From Pseudomonadota bacterium (lineage in GTDB: Bacteria > Pseudomonadota > Alphaproteobacteria > Caulobacterales > Caulobacteraceae): a stretch of 64,000 nt of DNA. The stretch covers positions 62,001 through 126,000 of the forward strand of contig JAIUNU010000002.1 in assembly GCA_020161365.1 (NCBI GenBank), in the 5' to 3' direction. Below the pieces are notes generated by a model. The model had not been told where the DNA came from. It was given only the letters and a program-made list of their open reading frames with translations, and searched no databases. A program made the position numbers and the translations under genes. Below are positions 37,720-46,444 of the stretch, in pieces (the stretch's first letter is position 1; each line of letters opens with the position of its first letter).

Positions 37720-38567
37720 TGCAGTCCCTTCAGGCGCTTGTCGAAGGCGTCGATGATCGCCTTCTTGCTTTGGAGGGGAATGTAGAAGACGGCGATCCGG
37801 ATCTTGTCAGCAAGACCAGACTTGGCAACGGCGGCGGAAAGCGCCTCAAGTTCCGATTTCGCACCCGCCAAGTAAGAGGCGTCGGCCATCTTGGCGCTCG
37901 CTGCCGCCCCGCTCTCGCAGAGGATACCAATCGCGAAGACAGCGGAAGCTAGAAAATCGTCTAACTTCGAGTTCTTGGCGAATAGTTTGGCAATTTTTTC
38001 GTAGTTCGGAGTTGTTTTTGGGATTTGCGGACCTAGAATTATTTTCTCATTCTGAAGAAAACCGGAATCGATATGCCTTGTAATTGACTTGATAGCGTCC
38101 GAAATTGCCTGAGAAGATTTATTATATATCTTGGACTCACCGAGCCAAATCTCGAGATCACCGCTCTCCGGAAATCGGACGTGCACCATGTCGAACGCCT
38201 TGATGACATCGTTCGAAGCTGACTTGTAGAACACGCGGGGGCTTATCGGGATCGTATTGAAGAAATCCCGGCAGATTGCGTGAAGCGCAATCTCGCCGAC
38301 CTCGCCACGGTTCTTATAGTTATCGCTCGTGTAGACGCGGACTGCGGCTTGATTGTGCTTCAGGAGCGCGTTTGCGTGGTTGACGGACAGCTCGTCTTCG
38401 CGAAGTGCATAGTCTGGCAGCCATTCCGCAAGGTGGAACGCAAAGCCGTCGCAACGCCACAGGCCGCCATCGAACCCCGCGCAAAAAAGCTGCGACGCTG
38501 GCCTGGTTGTCGCACCTGCACCTAGGTCGTCGAAGAACCGATCCGGCTTATTGTCGTAGACACTCAT
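37716..38567 (-). CDS. hamA: Hachiman anti-phage nuclease HamA (DUF1837)
   Basis: A 283-residue protein of DUF1837 type. Visible motifs are GEVGEIALH (about 88-96), AFDMVHVRF (about 124-132) and WLGESKIY (about 141-148). Together these fit a PD-(D/E)xK nuclease site with Asp126, Glu144 and Lys146. The 3' half is rich in Lys/Ile/Asn and AT-rich, unlike the host genes. It couples to hamB by an ATGA overlap. A long inverted repeat lies upstream at 38629-38665. The HamA call rests on motif order and the helicase partner. Confidence 0.85.
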   Translation of the reverse strand: MSVYDNKPDRFFDDLGAGATTRPASQLFCAGFDGGLWRCDGFAFHLAEWLPDYALREDELSVNHANALLKHNQAAVRVYTSDNYKNRGEVGEIALHAICRDFFNTIPISPRVFYKSASNDVIKAFDMVHVRFPESGDLEIWLGESKIYNKSSQAISDAIKSITRHIDSGFLQNEKIILGPQIPKTTPNYEKIAKLFAKNSKLDDFLASAVFAIGILCESGAAASAKMADASYLAGAKSELEALSAAVAKSGLADKIRIAVFYIPLQSKKAIIDAFDKRLKGLQ

Positions 38568-39158
38568 CGAATCATCCGCCCTCCGCGAATGCTCTCACAC
38601 TTTTTACGGCGCTCCATTCGCAGCTACACGATTTGGGGGAAATACGGTGACAGCGCACCAAATCGCCGCCCCCCCCTGGCCAGATCCTCCGGCCAATTGC
38701 ACCCGCCGCGCCCATCCCCTATCTCCTCTTCAAATGGACTGGGGTTTCTCGGTCGGCGTTGGGCTCCTGGGGTTTCTCGGGGGCCCTTCTGCTTTCTAGG
38801 GGAAGATTTTCAAGCCGTTCGCTCGCACCTGTCCAGCGCCGCCGCCCGCAAAAGCCGGGCGCGGAGCCAGCCCAACCGGCCACGCCCAGAAAAGCCGCCA
38901 AGGCCTCAAACTTTGCCACTGACGAGCTACTCTCTCCCCACGGCTCCAAGGAGCTGCCGGGTCGAGAGATCCACGCCTCGGAAACGGGGCATAAATGCGA
39001 GGGCCGGTCGCCAGAGAGGCGACCGGCCCTTTCGCTTTGAGGCCTTGGGGCTGTATCCCCACCTCTTCCCGCCCCTAACCCCCTGAAATCCCTCACCCCG
39101 CCCCCGCTCTACGCCCCGCTGCGTCCCCGGCAGCCGGAGCGGCCGTATTCTACGGCCC
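38568..39158. other. 591-base intergenic region upstream of hamA
   Basis: No convincing gene. An 8-base perfect inverted repeat, CGATTTGG (38629-38636) and CCAAATCG (38658-38665), lies near the hamA promoter. A strong hairpin sits at 39001-39029. The intervening about 330 bases have neither clear codon bias nor a known RNA signature: RNase P, tmRNA tag and SRP motifs were looked for and not seen. Confidence 0.5.
39001..39032 (+). terminator. Strong hairpin, possible terminator
   Basis: A perfect 12-bp stem GGGCCGGTCGCC (39001-39012) pairs with GGCGACCGGCCC (39018-39029) around AGAGA, followed by a weak TTTC tail. No gene is seen before it on the plus strand, so it may end an unrecognised small RNA. 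Confidence 0.45.
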
Positions 39159-40175
39159 ATGAGCAAGTCCCATCCCGACGCCCGCCCCACCTGGTTCCGC
39201 CTCTCGGAGGCCTCGTGGGCCCAGATTGCCGAGGAGTACAAGAACGGCGCGACCGCCGATGAGCTGTCGGCCAAGTGGAAGGTCGCGGCCCGCACGATCT
39301 ATCGCCGGGCGGGCCTGGGCGGCTGGACCAAGAAGGCGCACGGCGACGCAGTGGCGCGCGAGCACGCGGCGGCCTTCGAGGCTGAGGCCGACGCCGCGCG
39401 GCGGGCGGCGCTGGGCGGCGCGGGGGCTATGCCGGGCGAGTTGTGGCTGACCGGCGACGAGGACGCCGACGCCGAAGCCCTCCGCGCCTTTGATCCGGCC
39501 TTCGCCGCCGCGTCGGGCCGGGCGCCGACTCCGCCGCCGCCGCCGCCTCCGCTGTCGACCGATCCGTCCGACCTGAAGGCCGCGACGCTGGCGCGGCTGG
39601 CGGCGGCGATCCAGTCGGGGCGCGACCAGGAGGCGCTGAGGCTGGCCACCCTGGCCGACCGGCTGACACGGCTGGCCTCTGCCGACGCGGAGGGGCTGGG
39701 GTCGTTTCCGGGCGGCGGGCCCGACGGCGACGAGCCCTATGACGCCGAGCGGGCGCGCCTCCTGATGACCGGCTTTGTCGACTGGCGGCCGTCGCGGGCC
39801 CAGGTCGAGCACGAGACGGCCTACATGTTCCGCTCGATCTACCTGATCGCCCTGGCCATGCTGACGAAGCCCGACAGCGTGCCGGGCCTGTTCAAGCGGC
39901 GGGTCCGGCGCTTTCGCCGCGACTATCTGGGCGAGGACGATCCCGAGGCGATGGAGGCCGCCGAGATCATCACCGAGGCCTTGCTGCGCCAGCAAGAGGT
40001 GGTGGCCATGGACTTCACCGGCCCGACGCCGCAGCCGGCCCGCAAGCTGCCGGCCCGCACCTGGCCGCCGCCGCGTCCGCCCTACCCCTCGCGCAAGGAC
40101 CTGGCCAAGGAGGCCACGCCCCTGCCGCCGGCAGAGCCGGCGCGCGGGGCGGTGCGGTATGGGCGGCGGCGCTAG
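39159..40175 (+). CDS. HTH-containing hypothetical protein
   Basis: A 338-residue protein. Residues about 12-52 form a helix-turn-helix (LSEASWAQIAEEYKNGATADELSAKWKVAARTIYRRAGLG) like those of Sin-type regulators and phage small terminases. A middle proline/alanine-rich stretch is followed by a helical region and a Pro-rich C-terminus. Codon use is host-like. It lies between the Hachiman unit and the DUF3883 gene. A terminase or regulator role cannot be decided. Confidence 0.7.
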   Translation: MSKSHPDARPTWFRLSEASWAQIAEEYKNGATADELSAKWKVAARTIYRRAGLGGWTKKAHGDAVAREHAAAFEAEADAARRAALGGAGAMPGELWLTGDEDADAEALRAFDPAFAAASGRAPTPPPPPPPLSTDPSDLKAATLARLAAAIQSGRDQEALRLATLADRLTRLASADAEGLGSFPGGGPDGDEPYDAERARLLMTGFVDWRPSRAQVEHETAYMFRSIYLIALAMLTKPDSVPGLFKRRVRRFRRDYLGEDDPEAMEAAEIITEALLRQQEVVAMDFTGPTPQPARKLPARTWPPPRPPYPSRKDLAKEATPLPPAEPARGAVRYGRRR

Positions 40176-40197
40176 AGCGTGAGGCCGCCCCCTCGCC

Positions 40198-40977
40198 TCA
40201 CCCGAACGGCGGCTTGACCCGGTAGAAGCGCCCTTCACCCAACAGGTCGTAGACACGGATGACGCGGAAGGCGTCGGGCTGGGCCTGGGACAGGTCCTGC
40301 TCGGCGCTGGTCAGGGCGAACGGGGCGAACTCGCCGGCCAGGGTGGTCTTGACCACGATCAGGCGCGGCGTCTCGTCGAGCCCGAAGCCGATGACGTCGC
40401 AGCCGTCAGGATCTCCGCCGCGCGCCGGGCGGACCCGGGCGGCGATGTCGGGACGACCGTGGTCGGACAGGCGGCGGGCCTCGTGGGCCACGACGCTGGC
40501 GACGCCCAGGGCTCCCAGAAAGCGGTCTTCCTGCGCGCGTCGCCCCATGTCGAAGCGCTGCAGCACCTGCATCAACCGCTCACGCCTCGCCGCCGGCTGG
40601 GGGGGCGCGGTTTCGACCAGGGGCACGGCGTCGGGCGCGGCGAACAGGGCGTCGGGGCGTACGACGGCGGCCAGCAGGGCGGGCTTGGCGGCCAGCTGCT
40701 CCTCGACGGCGTCGAGCAGGGCGTCGTCATAGCTCCAGCGGGGCGGCTGGTCCTTCAGGATCGGCAGGCCGATCAGCGACAGCACCGCCGAGATCTCGCC
40801 CTGCTTCCAGCTGATCGGGCCATCGGCCTTGCCGGTGACGAAGCGCACGGTGCGGGCGTGGGCGGCGCGGTCGACGGGCTTGCTGGCCAGGGTCTTTTCC
40901 AGCTGGGCGACATAGTCGCCCACCACCACCGCGAGGTCCGCCCCCGTCCACTCACGCCCGACCGATTCCCCCGTCAT
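40198..40977 (-). CDS. DUF3883 (NO VEIN C-terminal domain) protein
   Basis: A 259-residue protein. The C-terminal half reads DPDGCDVIGFGLDETPRLIVVKTTLAGEFAPFALTSAEQDLSQAQPDAFRVIRVYDL, which is the DUF3883 pattern: a likely nuclease-fold domain with D, E/K positions in GCDVIGF and VVKTT. Such domains occur in restriction and defence genes. The N-terminal part is helical. It is convergent with the HTH gene (22-base gap). Host-like codon use argues against very recent transfer. Confidence 0.8.
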   Translation of the reverse strand: MTGESVGREWTGADLAVVVGDYVAQLEKTLASKPVDRAAHARTVRFVTGKADGPISWKQGEISAVLSLIGLPILKDQPPRWSYDDALLDAVEEQLAAKPALLAAVVRPDALFAAPDAVPLVETAPPQPAARRERLMQVLQRFDMGRRAQEDRFLGALGVASVVAHEARRLSDHGRPDIAARVRPARGGDPDGCDVIGFGLDETPRLIVVKTTLAGEFAPFALTSAEQDLSQAQPDAFRVIRVYDLLGEGRFYRVKPPFG

Positions 40978-41022
40978 GGCGCGATGATGCGGCAGCCGCG
41001 CCCGGCGCGCCAGCGGTGAAGC

Positions 41023-41580
41023 TCAGCGCGCGCCGGAGGCGGCGGCGGGGGGCGCGTCCTGGACGGGCGTCTGGTCGTCGTTGAGGCCGGCCGCCTGCAT
41101 CGCCCGCCGCATCGTCGTCACGGGGGCGTCGGCGCCGACCTTGAAGGTCAGGACAGCGGTCTCGGCGGGATTGTCGCCCAGGTTGGCGAAGCCGCCCGCG
41201 CGCTCGGCGTTCAGGGTGACGCCGTAGGTCCGGTTCGGCAGCACGCGGCACAGCAGGACGAAGGTCTTCTGGTCCGCGAGCAGGCGGGGCGTCTTGACGC
41301 AGTCCATCGGCTCTGCGCCGGCGGCCGGGGCGTAGTTCCAGGCGGTCGGCGACATCTGCTGGTCGAAGGCGACCTTCAGGATCAGCACGCCGGGGGCCAC
41401 CACCTGATCCCGCGTGGGATAGGTCGAGACCAGCTTGGGCGGCAGGGTCGGCGGCAGGATCAGCACCGGCGACACCGCGTTCGGCGCCTCCGGCGGCGGC
41501 TTCTGCGCCTGGGCCTGAGCGCTGGCGCCGCCCAGGGCGGCCAGAAGGATCGAGGCGGGAACCAGACGACGGCGCGACAT
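41023..41580 (-). CDS. Secreted Ig-like (Big_5-like) domain protein
   Basis: A 185-residue protein. ATG 41580 precedes a signal peptide (MSRRRLVPASILLAALGGASAQAQ). After a Pro-rich stretch comes one beta-sandwich domain (STYPTRDQVVAPGVLILKVAFDQQMSPTAWNYAP, then LLCRVLPNRTYGVTLNAE), with two cysteines that may form a disulfide. It is probably periplasmic. No function is known. Confidence 0.78.
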   Translation of the reverse strand: MSRRRLVPASILLAALGGASAQAQAQKPPPEAPNAVSPVLILPPTLPPKLVSTYPTRDQVVAPGVLILKVAFDQQMSPTAWNYAPAAGAEPMDCVKTPRLLADQKTFVLLCRVLPNRTYGVTLNAERAGGFANLGDNPAETAVLTFKVGADAPVTTMRRAMQAAGLNDDQTPVQDAPPAAASGAR

Positions 41581-41643
41581 CTTTCCAGACTGACGTTCAA
41601 GCGCGGCCTTCTCAAGGCGCCATTGCAGGCCTACATCGCATCT

Positions 41644-41820
41644 ATGACCGACAAGACCGACACCGCCCCCGACGGCGAGACGCCGATGCAGCGGGCCCTG
41701 CGCCTGAAGAAGGCCGCCCAGGGCCGCCACGGGCATGGCCCCAAGGCCTCCAGCGGCAAGGTCGAACGCGCCAGCGCCGCCGCGCCGACCGGCAAGTCCA
41801 AGCCCTGGATGACGCGTTGA
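41644..41820 (+). CDS. Small conserved hypothetical protein (58 aa)
   Basis: It starts at ATG 41644. It is a polar, Lys/Ala-rich short protein (MTDKTDTAPDGETPMQRALRLKKAAQGRHGHG) with a C-terminal KSKPWMTR, without hydrophobic segments. Third-position GC matches coding sequence. It is likely disordered. Function is unknown. Confidence 0.6.
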   Translation: MTDKTDTAPDGETPMQRALRLKKAAQGRHGHGPKASSGKVERASAAAPTGKSKPWMTR

Positions 41821-41841
41821 CCGCCTGAGGGCGCTTGACGT

Positions 41842-42855
41842 CTAGGACTCGGGCGGAGGGGCGATGACCGGCTCCGAGCCGGCTTGCGGCAGGCTCGAGA
41901 TCGGCCGCCCCGGCAACAGCGGCTCGCCGGTCCACTCCCAGTGCCAGGGCTCGTAGACGTAGTTCACGAACCCGAAGCGGCCCGCGTGGGCCACCATCCA
42001 GCGATAGGCCGGCGAGCGCGCCATCGCCAGGCGGTTGACATCGTCGGTCGACGCCGGTCCGAAGCCGGGCGCGCCCTCAAGGACCAGATCGACCGCCAGC
42101 CCCGTCCGGTGCGCCGAGCAGATTGTCCTCACAAGGCCCTGGCAGTTGCGCTCGCGGGCGCAACGCGCCGCGTCGGCGTCCGGCGCGCGGAAGCCCGAGA
42201 AGATCGCCAACTGGCCGGCGCGGGTCGACACGCCGTCGGCCCTCGCCGCCTCGACCATGCGCCGGTAGGCCGCCAGGGCGGCGGGGCGCAGGCGCACGGC
42301 CTTGCCGCCGAAGGTCTCGGCGGGCGCCGCCTCGACCAGGCTCGCCTCGGGCGGCGCGCCGGGACACAGGCCCTGCCGGTTCACACGCACGAACGGCCGC
42401 GCCAGATGCCAGCCCGGCGCCATCGCGGCGAAGGTTTCCGGATCGAGCACCCCGCTCGGCGCCAGGCCGCGCGCGCCTTGCCATCGCGCCAGGGCGGCGG
42501 CGAAGGCTTGAGTCTGCGGCCCGCACGTCGCGCCGATCTCGGCGGCGATCCGCGGCGCATAGATCTCCCAGCCCTGCTCGGGCTTTCCGAAGGGCGACCA
42601 GGCCAGGGTGGAGAGCGACAGCGCGTTGGCGGCGGCGGCTCCTGCCGGCGCAGACCCCTGATCGCAGGCTTGCGGACCACCGGTGCTGATCGCGGACCCC
42701 GCCGGCGGATCGATGGACGGGATGTAGGCGCTTTGCGGCCCCTCGGCCCTCTGAGGCGCGTCGCTGTCCGGCGTCGACGGCCACCACAGCCAAAGGCCGC
42801 CGGCCACGCCGATCAGCAGGACCAATCCCAGCATCAGCCGGCGCAGCGCTCGCAC
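41842..42855 (-). CDS. VanY-type D-alanyl-D-alanine carboxypeptidase family protein
   Basis: A 337-residue protein. GTG 42855 was chosen because GGGAG lies 7 bases before it and the product then begins at the membrane anchor (LMLGLVLLIGVAGGLWLWW); the frame is open to 43014 but would overlap the divergent gene. A putative peptidoglycan-binding segment (FAAALARWQGARGLAPSGVLDPETFAAM) precedes the VanY domain with zinc ligands in SAHRTGLAVDLVL and EPWHWEW. It trims peptidoglycan stem peptides in the periplasm. Confidence 0.85.
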   Translation of the reverse strand: MRALRRLMLGLVLLIGVAGGLWLWWPSTPDSDAPQRAEGPQSAYIPSIDPPAGSAISTGGPQACDQGSAPAGAAAANALSLSTLAWSPFGKPEQGWEIYAPRIAAEIGATCGPQTQAFAAALARWQGARGLAPSGVLDPETFAAMAPGWHLARPFVRVNRQGLCPGAPPEASLVEAAPAETFGGKAVRLRPAALAAYRRMVEAARADGVSTRAGQLAIFSGFRAPDADAARCARERNCQGLVRTICSAHRTGLAVDLVLEGAPGFGPASTDDVNRLAMARSPAYRWMVAHAGRFGFVNYVYEPWHWEWTGEPLLPGRPISSLPQAGSEPVIAPPPES

Positions 42856-42929
42856 GTCGATCTCCCGCCTGATGGAACTTCGCCATGGCTCAAGGTTTGA
42901 GACGGCAGAGTGTTCCGCCTGGAGAGCGT

Positions 42930-44009
42930 ATGACTGGTCTGGCTTCCCGTATCGCCTTTCTGGCTGTCCTGGCCCTTGGCGCCTGTGACGATCCCCAACC
43001 GGCCAAGCCGCCATCCGGACGTGCGGTCCAGAAGGTCGAGACGCCCAAGCCTCCCGCCCCCGCCGCCCTGGCCTCGCAGTCGCCCGTGGCGCAGGCGCTC
43101 AATGCCGCGCGGGTTGATCCGAACGCCACGACGCCCGAAGCGCGACGCGATGTCCTGGTGAGGGTCCAGACGCTTCTCGACCGCGCGCATTTCTCCCCCG
43201 GGGTGATCGACGGCCGGGACGGGACCAACCTGACCCTGGCGATCAAGGCGTTCCAAACCGCGCGAAAGATCACGCCGGACGGACAGGTCAGCCAGGCCTT
43301 GCTGGACGCCCTGACGACGGCCGACAGCGGACCCGTTCTGGTCGACTACAGCATCACGGCAGAAGACGTGGCCGGCCCGTTCACCCCCGCCATCCCCAAG
43401 GACGACTACGAGGCCATGGCGGCCCTGCCCGCCCTCAACTACGCGACCCCGCTGGAGATGCTGGCGGAGCGGTTTCACATGGATGAAGCGCTTCTGCAGG
43501 CGCTGAACCCCGGCGTGGACTTCGGTGTCGCGGGAACGACGATCGTCGTCGCCGCCGTCGGAAGCGACACCCTGGATCGAAAGGTCGAGCGGATCGAGAT
43601 CGACAAAACCCTGGGCCAGGTCCGGGTGTTCGACGCGACCGGGACGCAGCTCGCCGTCTATCCCGCGACCGTCGGCAGCGCCGAGCGCCCGGCTCCCGAG
43701 GGCGAGTGGGCCGTTCGGACGCTGGCCCCGCGCCCGACCTACACCTACGATCCTTCGCGTCTGACATTCGGCAAGGCGAAGGCCAAGCTCACCATCAAGG
43801 CCGGGCCCAACAATCCGGTGGGCTCCACCTGGATCGATCTGACAAAGGATACCTACGGCATCCACGGCACGCCGGATCCCCACCTGGTCAACAAACGCGC
43901 CTCGCACGGTTGCGTCCGACTGACCAACTGGGACGTGGCCGAACTGGGCGCGGCCGTCGCCAAGGGCGCCCGCGTCATCTTCATGGGCCAGGAGACGCGG
44001 GCGGGCTAG
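42930..44009 (+). CDS. L,D-transpeptidase lipoprotein (YkuD)
   Basis: A 359-residue protein starting at ATG 42930 with GGAGAG upstream. A lipobox LALGAC puts lipidation at Cys19. A PGRSP-like peptidoglycan-binding segment is at about 74-130 and a LysM-like part at about 172-208. The YkuD domain follows, with the catalytic motif HGTPDPHLVNKRASHGCVRL (His312, Cys328). It forms 3-3 crosslinks or attaches proteins to peptidoglycan. The divergent VanY-type peptidase next door suggests joint wall remodelling. Confidence 0.93.
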   Translation: MTGLASRIAFLAVLALGACDDPQPAKPPSGRAVQKVETPKPPAPAALASQSPVAQALNAARVDPNATTPEARRDVLVRVQTLLDRAHFSPGVIDGRDGTNLTLAIKAFQTARKITPDGQVSQALLDALTTADSGPVLVDYSITAEDVAGPFTPAIPKDDYEAMAALPALNYATPLEMLAERFHMDEALLQALNPGVDFGVAGTTIVVAAVGSDTLDRKVERIEIDKTLGQVRVFDATGTQLAVYPATVGSAERPAPEGEWAVRTLAPRPTYTYDPSRLTFGKAKAKLTIKAGPNNPVGSTWIDLTKDTYGIHGTPDPHLVNKRASHGCVRLTNWDVAELGAAVAKGARVIFMGQETRAG

Positions 44010-44134
44010 AGCCGGTGACGGGACGATAGTCGACCACCAGAAACACGCCGCCCCGCGCCAGGAGCTTTAGGGCCTCGGCGTCGGCTTTCCGGCCATGTCG
44101 CCTTCCCGCTGCTTGAGGTGTCTTAGCGAGCAAT

Positions 44135-44154
44135 ACGCCGTTGGCGAACGGCGT
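44135..44154. other. Perfect hairpin in the L,D-transpeptidase/acylase gap
   Basis: ACGCCGTT (44135-44142) pairs with AACGGCGT (44147-44154) around GGCG. No T run follows on either strand. It may be an mRNA end-stabilising hairpin or an operator. The remainder of the 247-base gap shows nothing recognised. Confidence 0.35.
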
Positions 44155-44256
44155 CGATCTGGACGTTTCAGCGAGGTTTCTTCGAACCCAGCCCTTTCCC
44201 CCGTTCCTTCCGCCCCGCATGATCGCGGCAACGAACAAGATACGGGGGGACTGGGA

Positions 44257-46359
44257 ATGAAGTGGATCCTTCGCGGGATCGGTGGCCTTGTGGCGCTTGT
44301 GGTGATCGCGGCCCTGGCGCTGATCGCCATCGATCGTCTCAGTCTTCCCAAGGCGCCCGACCGGCAAGTCCTGCTCGACAAGGCCAAGGCCTATGACGTC
44401 CGCATCCGGCGCGACGAATGGGGCGTGCCGCATATTCTCGGGACCACTAACGCCGACGCCGCCTTCGGTCTAGGCTACGCCCAGAGCGAGGACGACTTCG
44501 ACACCCTGCAGGACGTGGTGCTGGCCACGCGCGGCGTGCTGGCCCGCAGCAAGGGCGCCAGCGCCGCGCCGACCGACTATGTGGTCTCGCTGCTGGAGGT
44601 CTGGCCGACCGTCGACAAGCACTATGACGCGTTGCCCGCGGATGTGCGCGCGATCATGGAGGCCTATGCCGATGGGGTGAGTCTCTACGTCGCCCAGCAT
44701 CCGGAGAAGGCCAAGGCGGGCCTGCTTCCGGTCACGGGCAAGGACGTCGCCGCCGGCTTCATCTTCAAGCAGCCCTTCTTCTACGGCCTGGACGGCGAGC
44801 TGCGCCGGATCACAGCCCCGGCCACGAAGGGACCACCGCCCAAGGGCTCCAACGGCCTGGCCACCGCCCCTTCGCGTAGCGTCGATGGCGCTACGCGCCT
44901 GCTGGTCAATTCGCACCAGCCCTACACCGGTCCGGTCGCCTGGTATGAGGCGGTCGTGCAGAGCGGCCAGGGCTGGCACGTGGCCGGCGGCTTCTTCCCC
45001 GGTTCGCCGTTCATGCTGCATGGCCACAACGCCAAGCTCGGCTGGGCCAACACCGTCTCCAAGCCCGACCTTGTCGACGTCTATCGTCTGACCATCAACC
45101 CGGCGAACAAGAACCAGTACCGGCTGGACGGCCAGTGGAAGGACTTCGACAAGCGCTATGTCACCCTGCGCGTGAAGCTCTTGGGTCCGATCGTCCTGCC
45201 GGTCCGAAAGGCCGTGCTGCGCTCGGCGCACGGGCCGGTGCTGGAGACCGACCACGGCGTCTTCGCCATCCGCTACGCCGGCATGGGCGAGTGGCGCCAG
45301 CCCTTGCAGTACTGGCGGCTCAACCGGGCGCGGACCGTCGATGACTGGCGCGCCGCCATCGCCACCCACGCCATCCCCAGCCTCAACTATGTCTATGCCG
45401 ACGCGGCCGGAAACATCGGCTTCGTGCACAACGGCCAATACCCGAACCGCAAGGCCCCGGCCGAGTGGGGCGGCGTGCTGCCCGGCGATCGCGCCGACCT
45501 GATCTGGCAAGGTTATCGGCCGGTGGAGCAGAGCCCGCAGCTTTGGAATCCGAAGTCAGGCCTGGTGTTCAACTCCAACAACACGCCGTTCCAGGCCAGC
45601 GAGGCGGCGGACAACCTCAAGCCGGCGGACTTCCCGGCCTCGATGGGCCTGCAGAGCAACATGACGAACCGCGCCTGGCGGGCCCTGGAGACGTTCGGCG
45701 CCGACCGCGCGATCACCGACGAAAGCTTCCGCGCCCACAAGTTCGACGTCGCCTTCAGCGACCGCTCCGGCGTCATGGCGATGGTGCGCGAGGTGCTGGC
45801 GGTCGATCCCAAGGGCGACGCCGACCTCGCCGAGGCCCAGCGCATCCTGCGCGCCTGGAACAAGCAGGCCGACCGCGCCAATCGCGGCGCGGCCCTGGCC
45901 GCCCTGATGAGCCAGCCGATCCTGTTCGCCCACTCGAACGGCGACCCGGCGCCCGCGCCGATCGACAGCCTGCGCGCGGCGATCAAGACGCTGAAAACCC
46001 ACTTTGGCCGCCTGGATCCGGAGTGGGGACAGGTCAATCGGATCCGGCGCGGCAAGGTCGATCTGCCGATCGACGGCGCCGCCGACACCTTCCGGTCGGT
46101 GTGGGGCAAGCCGCAGAAGGACGGAACCACCACCGCCGACGGCGGCGACACGTTCGTGATGTTCGTGACCTGGGACAAGGCGGGTGTGCTGCGCTCGGAG
46201 AGCATCCACCAGTTCGGCTCGGCGACCCTGGACGCGGCCTCGCCGCATTACGCCGATCAGACACCGCTGTTCGTGGCGATGAAGACCAAGCCTGTGCGCT
46301 TCACCGAGGACCAGTTGAAGGGCCACATCAAGGTCGACTATCGCCCCGGGCGACGCTGA
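44257..46359 (+). CDS. Penicillin acylase family Ntn-hydrolase
   Basis: A 700-residue protein. ATG 44257 precedes a membrane or signal segment (GGLVALVVIAALALIAI). The alpha-chain part contains RRDEWGVPHILGTTNADAAFGLGYAQSEDDF. Self-cleavage would occur at KG-SNGLATAPS, exposing Ser198 as nucleophile, followed by LLVNSHQPYTGPVAWYEA and HGHNAKLGWANT of the beta chain. Family members hydrolyse amide bonds of acyl side chains, including acyl-homoserine lactones in some. The substrate here is open. The leader peptide puts it in the periplasm. Confidence 0.9.
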   Translation: MKWILRGIGGLVALVVIAALALIAIDRLSLPKAPDRQVLLDKAKAYDVRIRRDEWGVPHILGTTNADAAFGLGYAQSEDDFDTLQDVVLATRGVLARSKGASAAPTDYVVSLLEVWPTVDKHYDALPADVRAIMEAYADGVSLYVAQHPEKAKAGLLPVTGKDVAAGFIFKQPFFYGLDGELRRITAPATKGPPPKGSNGLATAPSRSVDGATRLLVNSHQPYTGPVAWYEAVVQSGQGWHVAGGFFPGSPFMLHGHNAKLGWANTVSKPDLVDVYRLTINPANKNQYRLDGQWKDFDKRYVTLRVKLLGPIVLPVRKAVLRSAHGPVLETDHGVFAIRYAGMGEWRQPLQYWRLNRARTVDDWRAAIATHAIPSLNYVYADAAGNIGFVHNGQYPNRKAPAEWGGVLPGDRADLIWQGYRPVEQSPQLWNPKSGLVFNSNNTPFQASEAADNLKPADFPASMGLQSNMTNRAWRALETFGADRAITDESFRAHKFDVAFSDRSGVMAMVREVLAVDPKGDADLAEAQRILRAWNKQADRANRGAALAALMSQPILFAHSNGDPAPAPIDSLRAAIKTLKTHFGRLDPEWGQVNRIRRGKVDLPIDGAADTFRSVWGKPQKDGTTTADGGDTFVMFVTWDKAGVLRSESIHQFGSATLDAASPHYADQTPLFVAMKTKPVRFTEDQLKGHIKVDYRPGRR

Positions 46360-46382
46360 ACGATCGAGCTGAGCCGTTCAGC
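46355..46382 (+). terminator. Hairpin overlapping the acylase stop codon
   Basis: GCTGAACG (46355-46362) pairs with CGTTCAGC (46375-46382). The tail has no T run, so terminator activity is uncertain. Confidence 0.3.
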
Positions 46383-46444
46383 CGCCGTTCAGGCGCGGGG
46401 CGGCTAGGTTGCACCAACGATCACGCCTCGGTTGGGGGAACATC

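Noticed and set aside
38719..39096. 125-codon minus-strand frame upstream of hamA
   Set aside because: Low-complexity Arg/Gly/Pro product without codon-position bias, crossing the 39001 hairpin.
43981..44256. Possible minus-strand gene in the gap after the L,D-transpeptidase
   Set aside because: No start codon with a ribosome binding site gives a protein-like sequence; the frame runs into the acylase and transpeptidase genes.
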